Source: Ilyonectria destructans (Eukaryota > Ascomycota > Sordariomycetes > Hypocreales > Nectriaceae). From it: a stretch of 64,000 nt of DNA. The number at the start of each line of letters is the position of its first letter. The first letter of the stretch is position 1. Made by a program: the position numbers and the translations under genes. Below are positions 59,307-64,000 of the stretch, in pieces. Where the stretch lies: assembly GCA_020740775.1 (NCBI GenBank), contig JAHEWK010000008.1, forward strand, positions 806,001-870,000, written 5' to 3'. The notes beneath the pieces were generated by a model. The model was not told where the DNA came from. It saw only the letters and a list, made by a program, of their open reading frames with translations, and searched no databases.

Positions 59307-61346
59307 ATGGCTGACGAGGGCGTTGCTGAGCACTATCAAGTCCTGGAGGAGCTTGGCCGTGAGTCCACCACCTCTCCTGAAGCTTCACGAGTGTCCTTTT
59401 CCTAACATATCTCTAGGGGGGAGTTTTGGCGTTGTTTACAAGGGCATCGAGAAAGCCACTGGCGAGACCGTTGCTATCAAACATGTAAGTGCCCCTGGTT
59501 GCCCCGCCCACCACAATCTCTAACGCATAATGCCTCCAGATTGACCTCGAGTCCAACGACGATGATATCCAAGACATTCAAGCCGAGATCGCAGTGCTGA
59601 GCACCTGCGCCAGCTCCTACGTCACGCAATACAAGGGATCTTTCCTCCGAGGCACAAAATTATGGATTGTCATGGAGTTTCTCGGCGGCGGATCCTGCTT
59701 GGATTTGGTACGTGCTTACGTGCTCTGCCCCTCTCAGGCTGTACACTAACATCGATTCATAGTTGAAACCGGCGAACTTCAGTGAGGCGCACATCGCCAT
59801 CGTCTGCCGCGAGCTACTGCTCGGCATCCAATATCTACACACCGAAGGCAAGATCCACCGCGATATCAAAGCGGCCAATGTCCTCCTGTCAGAGACTGGA
59901 AAGGTCAAGCTGGCCGACTTCGGTGTCGCCGCCCAGTTGACCAACATCAAGTCCCAGCGAAACACTTTCGTTGGAACTCCTTTTTGGATGGCGCCGGAAG
60001 TTATCCAGCAGGATGGGTACAGCTTCAAGGCTGATATCTGGTCTCTGGGCATCACGGCCATGGAGATGGCAAATGGCGAGCCTCCTCTGTGCCATATCCA
60101 CCCCATGAAGGTCCTGTTCCATATCCCCAAGAACGCCGCACCTCGCCTGGAGGGCAACTTCAGCAAGGAGTTCAAGGACTTCGTTTCTCAATGTCTTACC
60201 AAGGACTACGACCGTCGACCAACTGCCAAGGACCTGCTGCGACACCGCTTCATCCGAAACGCAGGCAAGGTTGAGGCCCTCCAGGAGCTCATCTCTCGTC
60301 GACAGATGTGGGATGCCAACCAAAACCGACAAAGGCACCCCATTTACTACCAGGAGACCCTCCAGACGATCTCCCCCAAGGACGAGGAGCAAGAGTGGGT
60401 CTTTGACACTGTTAAGTCAGTTGCACCTTCGAGGAGACCTACCGTCAAGCATCATCGTAAGCCCTCGTCTATTTTTGCTGCGGACGAGGCCATGCGCAGG
60501 CTAGACCTCAAGGACGCGCCGCTCGGTGTTTCCTCCCCAGGTACTGTCCGAAGGTCGACTGTTCGACGAACCCCATCGCTTGCACAGACCTCTTCAATTC
60601 GGTCTAACGGCTCTCCTCGACCCAATGTGCTCCCTAAGAAGCCACTTCAGCCAGATATGTCCTTTGGCAACTCGGGATCGACTATGCGTCTGTTCCGACG
60701 AGTGCCCTCGGATGGCTCCATCACGAGTCAGACGGGCCAACCCACCTCCCAAGACGATGTCTTCTGTGACGAGAACACTCCGCCCTCAGCTAGCGCCCCT
60801 ATCGAGCCATACGGCAAGGAAGCTGTGCTGGGACGTCGGCTTTATGCCAGGGCCGTGGAACCGACTCTTGCCGAGCTGCATGCTCAAACCTCTGCAATGC
60901 AGAAGCGAGAGGCGCTGGCGAAATTGTCAGATGCCTTTGCGGCTTTGGACGCGGTTGACCCCGAGGGTGCCTATCATCTGATGAGCAACATGGTGTCGGC
61001 AATGTCTCAGGATAACAAGTTAAACGCTGCTCTCCTCCGCCAGCCCACTCAGAAGATCCCTGACGACGGAACTCCTCAGGGGACTGTTATTGTCAAGAAC
61101 TCTACACCCCAGACGAGCCCGAGCAAGCTCGTCATGAGCTCCAACAACCCACACCTCCGAAGTCACCGACGCCGACATATCGAATCCCCCATCCTGAATG
61201 AAAAGGACTTTGGGGACAAGTCCACTCTCGAGGGCAGGTACCCCGGCCAAGAGGCCAGAGCGGGCATGGAGCACTGCAAGCAGTTATCCGACGTGCTCTA
61301 CTCTCGTTGGGTTGACGGTCTTCGCATCCGGTGGCCCGCTGTTTGA
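59307..61346 (+). CDS. Germinal-centre-type STE20 kinase (Sid1/Sps1-like)
   Basis: This is a serine/threonine kinase of the GCK group. Exons 59307-59358, 59417-59484, 59540-59707 and 59763-61346 give 623 residues. The N-terminal kinase domain (about 10-262) has the glycine loop [16 protein letters not shown] with the ATP-site Lys, [18 protein letters not shown], activation-loop [12 protein letters not shown] and the GCK-typical [15 protein letters not shown]. The C-terminal half is disordered, ending in a conserved-looking segment ([20 protein letters not shown]...). In filamentous fungi relatives act in the septation initiation network (Sid1/SepL) or as Sps1/Mst-like kinases. I cannot decide between these by eye. 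All catalytic residues are present. Confidence 0.9.
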
Positions 61347-61901
61347 TCCGAGCGAGCTCATCCCCTGCAGTACATAATGGATGAGAGGCCGTGATCGAAC
61401 ACGCAACAATGCATCGCTAATTACGGTGCTATACCTTGATCTACTGTACGATTTCTGTATACAACATCACTGATGTTAATTTTTTTTTCTTTTTTAAAAG
61501 GGACTGGAAGGGCTTTCTTTAGGCTTGTTTGGTACGGTTGTCTGCCACGTGTGTGGTTTTCATCATGGCTCTGGGACACGACATGGTATTCTTGGTATGA
61601 TGATATCTTGACGACCGCTGGCTGCTCTTTTTTGCTTGCATTCTATTGGAGCATGGTGTTTTATGGTAATTTGCTACTTCGGATGGAGGGAGGGTGGTAG
61701 TCTTGATTTTTAGTTGCTTTGTTGTGATTCTAGATAGCTAGATACGCAATACCTAGGCATCTGAACGCAGTAGCCAGGATTTCACATCGCCCGTAGTTCC
61801 TCCTCGTCCTTGCAAAGGGAATCAACTTGATGTTCGCCGCTTCGTCCGTGTATTTAGTGCGAGATTGTTAGTTTTGAGATAGGTAGTCTGCGAATCGGAC
61901 T
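61347..61901. other. Convergent 3' region, kinase / RAI1
   Basis: A 555-bp T-rich interval (poly-T near 61481-61495) that should hold both 3' ends. No gene was seen. Confidence 0.5.
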
Positions 61902-63560
61902 TCAGGTTTCATTGCTCGGTCCAAGGGCTAACTTGATCCTCCAGTCCTTGAACTCATCAGACAGAATATCTCCATGGCCTGTCTCTTCAACCTTGTACAC
62001 CTCTATCGTTGCTGACTGCTGCCGACGGGCTATCCTCCAAACCCCCTCATCATTGATTGTCTTAGTGAGCCCTATGAATACCCGCGTGTTAGCTTCAACG
62101 GTTATCCAGGAGATCACCTCACAGAACAGGAGGAATAGCAGAAGCGAGGGGTATCTCACATTCTAAAAAGGCTCCCGCAAAGTTGACACACATATCGGCG
62201 TTCCACTTAGGATTGGGCTGCGAATTGACTATCTCCGGGATCTTGTGCGTCTCAATCTCATTAACGTCAACGAGAACGCCGTCCCTTGTGCGGAATCCGA
62301 CCATAATCTTGGGTACGCCAAGAAGAAACGACTGGATCCAGTACTTCATGAGCTTGCGGTGGAAGTTCTCCTTGTCGCCTTGATTACGGATCTCAGCCGA
62401 CGTCTTGAGCTCGACCCAGTTGATCGGACCACCCTTTGTCTCGGGCTTGCAATCCCAGACTGGATTCAATACGTCAGCACAACCGAATACATAGTAGACG
62501 ATATAGGTTGTGAGAGAAGAGACTTACTTGCATCGACTTCGCCGCCAAGGCAGAGGACAGTCTTGCCAACACCCGTGCGGACGACGGAACAGTATTGGGC
62601 TTTGTTGTTGACGACTTCGTTTTCACGGTTCTCAATGAACTCTCTCGAGGTCTCAGACCAAGTGTTTGGTAATGTCGACAAAGTCTCGAACTTGTAGCCT
62701 AGAATTGTCGATGTTAGCTCGGAGCGGAACTAAGCATGGGCACAAGCAGACTTACCCCAGAATTGCATCACCTCGAGGGAAGGCCCTCTCCGCTGCCTGC
62801 CGTTTCCCTCCTTAGCTCGCGAAGCTGCTTTGTATTGGTTGTTCTCTTCAATGAAGCTGCTAGATGGTCAGGTTACTTGGTTGCCATTTGGAGCTGATAT
62901 TTCTCTCACAGGCAGTCCTTTGTGAGGCGAGGGACGTCAGAATGACATTTAAAATTGGAGGAGGGTTTCTTTGTAACATACTTGATATAGCGTGGCATTC
63001 ATCTCGAAGCTGCGAATGCGTTAGAGAGATGCGACGGCCTCGCGATTTGGTAAGCACATACCCATCGAGCTGGTCGAATGGCGTGGCCATGATCTAATGA
63101 GCCAAGTCAATTACCTGCCAAGCGATGTGTTAAGATAAGAGGGAAGCCGAACCTTGGTCATCATGCCTCGCCATGTCACGAGGGTGGCATCTATCTTCTT
63201 ACCCGTCCCCTTCTCATGGGCGATGATGGTCTTTAGCAGGCTGTCGAGATGCTCGTCACCCGTGTCATCCTGCTTCTGGAAGGTGTCGAAGCCCTTGGAG
63301 AGGTCTGCGCCGAGCTGTGGCGTGTAGTAGTACTTGAGAGATGAGTCGTCGAGGTGAAACTCATGGTTGTCGTCGTATGAGAAGCATGCAAACTCCTGCG
63401 GGTGTATAAGCGGGACGGCTCTTCACGCGGCTTGAGACACAGCCAGAATTCACTGGACAGCAATGCTGCAGGTACCAAACCCACTCACCTTGGGCCTTTT
63501 CACCGGCTGGCTGGCACCAGCAAACCGGCCGATGGGCTGGATGGAGAAGGTCGCCGACAT
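61902..63560 (-). CDS. RAI1: Rai1/DXO-family decapping nuclease
   Basis: Rai1 partners the nuclear 5'-3' exonuclease Rat1 and removes incomplete or unusual 5' caps. Nine exons, 63560-63489, 63395-63153, 63093-63062, 63009-62982, 62917-62910, 62856-62756, 62698-62528, 62459-62160 and 62071-61902, total 1125 bases and 374 residues with every phase closing. Landmarks are MSATFSIQPIGRFAG at the start, MMTKIMATPFDQLDGFEMN, and the active-site motifs GGEVDAIWDCKPE and INWVELKTSAEIR. SFLLGVPKIMVGFRTRDGVL, NFAGAFLEW and VEETGHGDILSDEF follow. The 8-nt exon 5 is required to keep frame between exons 4 and 6 and yields LYQDCLFIEEN, matching the family. Confidence 0.9.
62910..62917 (-). other. Predicted 8-nt microexon of RAI1
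   Basis: GACTGCCT is flanked by an acceptor (CACAAAG) and a donor (GTGAGA), between introns of 64 bp (62918-62981) and 53 bp (62857-62909). Without it exon 4 (phase 0) cannot join exon 6 (needs two carried bases). With it the frame and the family residues Asp-Cys-Leu are restored. Confidence 0.7.
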
Positions 63561-64000
63561 GGCTGGCGGCCGGCGTCGCCGGACGAGGTGGTTCAGGAAG
63601 ATGCGGGGAATGATGGCGCAAACAAGTTTGCCGGATAATTAACAGGGCGCCAATTGAGCTTGTTGATGGCGAGAGCGTCAGGCACGGAGGGATGTAGCGT
63701 TGAGGATGAATGGCCGGGATGTCGCAGGAGAACCTGGAAGGGTTGATTGCTGGCGCGCGCTACTGCGAGGTGGTGCAGACAGTGGTCTCAGCGCCTCGGA
63801 GCCACTGAGCCACTAAGACAGGCATGTGGAAGGTGGTTGAGTGGACGGTCGGGCGAACTGGGATTCTGATATTACCCGCAGTCGAGCTGTAAGCTGTCGA
63901 CTCATTCACATCCCTGAAGAATCCGGATGAGAACGAGCTCTGGATCGAGATGAGAGATATGGAAGCTAACTGCGAGACGATGGGGAGAAAAATAACGTCC
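63561..64000. promoter_or_regulatory. Upstream of RAI1 to window end
   Basis: A 440-bp stretch beyond the RAI1 start, presumably its promoter. No gene start was recognised before the edge. Confidence 0.45.

Overview
The window is nuclear DNA of a filamentous ascomycete. The genes carry short introns (mostly 48-118 bp) with GTRNGT donors, CTAAC/CTGAC-like branch points and YAG acceptors. The protein set is fungal (Elp2, Urm1, Fes1, Cyk3, Scc4/Mau2, Rai1, Flx1, Tom7), and the predicted proteins look most like those of Sordariomycetes, probably Hypocreales. That placement is inference from family resemblance, not from a search. No bacterial genes, transposon open reading frames, tRNA, rRNA or CRISPR arrays could be supported.

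Left part (1-25.3 kb), fairly gene-dense: a partial fungal ubiquitin-specific protease (-), mitochondrial ribosomal protein uL5m/MRPL7 (+), Hsp70 exchange factor FES1 (-), actin with six exons (+), a mitochondrial GGQ release-factor-like protein (-), a small serine palmitoyltransferase subunit (+), ELP2 (-), URM1 (+) and a four-finger C2H2 transcription factor (-).

Middle (25.3-44.4 kb): about 19 kb without a recognisable gene. It is not AT-rich and shows no transposon proteins. It holds scattered CTACTACGTAGTAG-type palindromes, simple repeats and two unusually long open frames with no recognisable product.

Right part (44.4-64 kb): two tandem small cysteine-rich proteins of unknown function, FLX1 carrier (-), a five-exon TOM7 of 53 residues (-), SF3B4/Hsh49 (+), cohesin loader SCC4/MAU2 (-), cytokinesis protein CYK3 (-), a germinal-centre-type STE20 kinase (+) and RAI1 (-) with a probable 8-nt microexon.

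Functional groupings: ELP2 and URM1 form a divergent pair acting in the two branches of wobble-uridine (mcm5s2U) tRNA modification. CYK3 and the Sid1/Sps1-like kinase form a divergent pair with likely roles in septation. MRPL7, the GGQ protein, FLX1 and TOM7 are all mitochondrial. All exon boundaries were read by eye from splice motifs and frame, and they close in frame to the protein lengths quoted.
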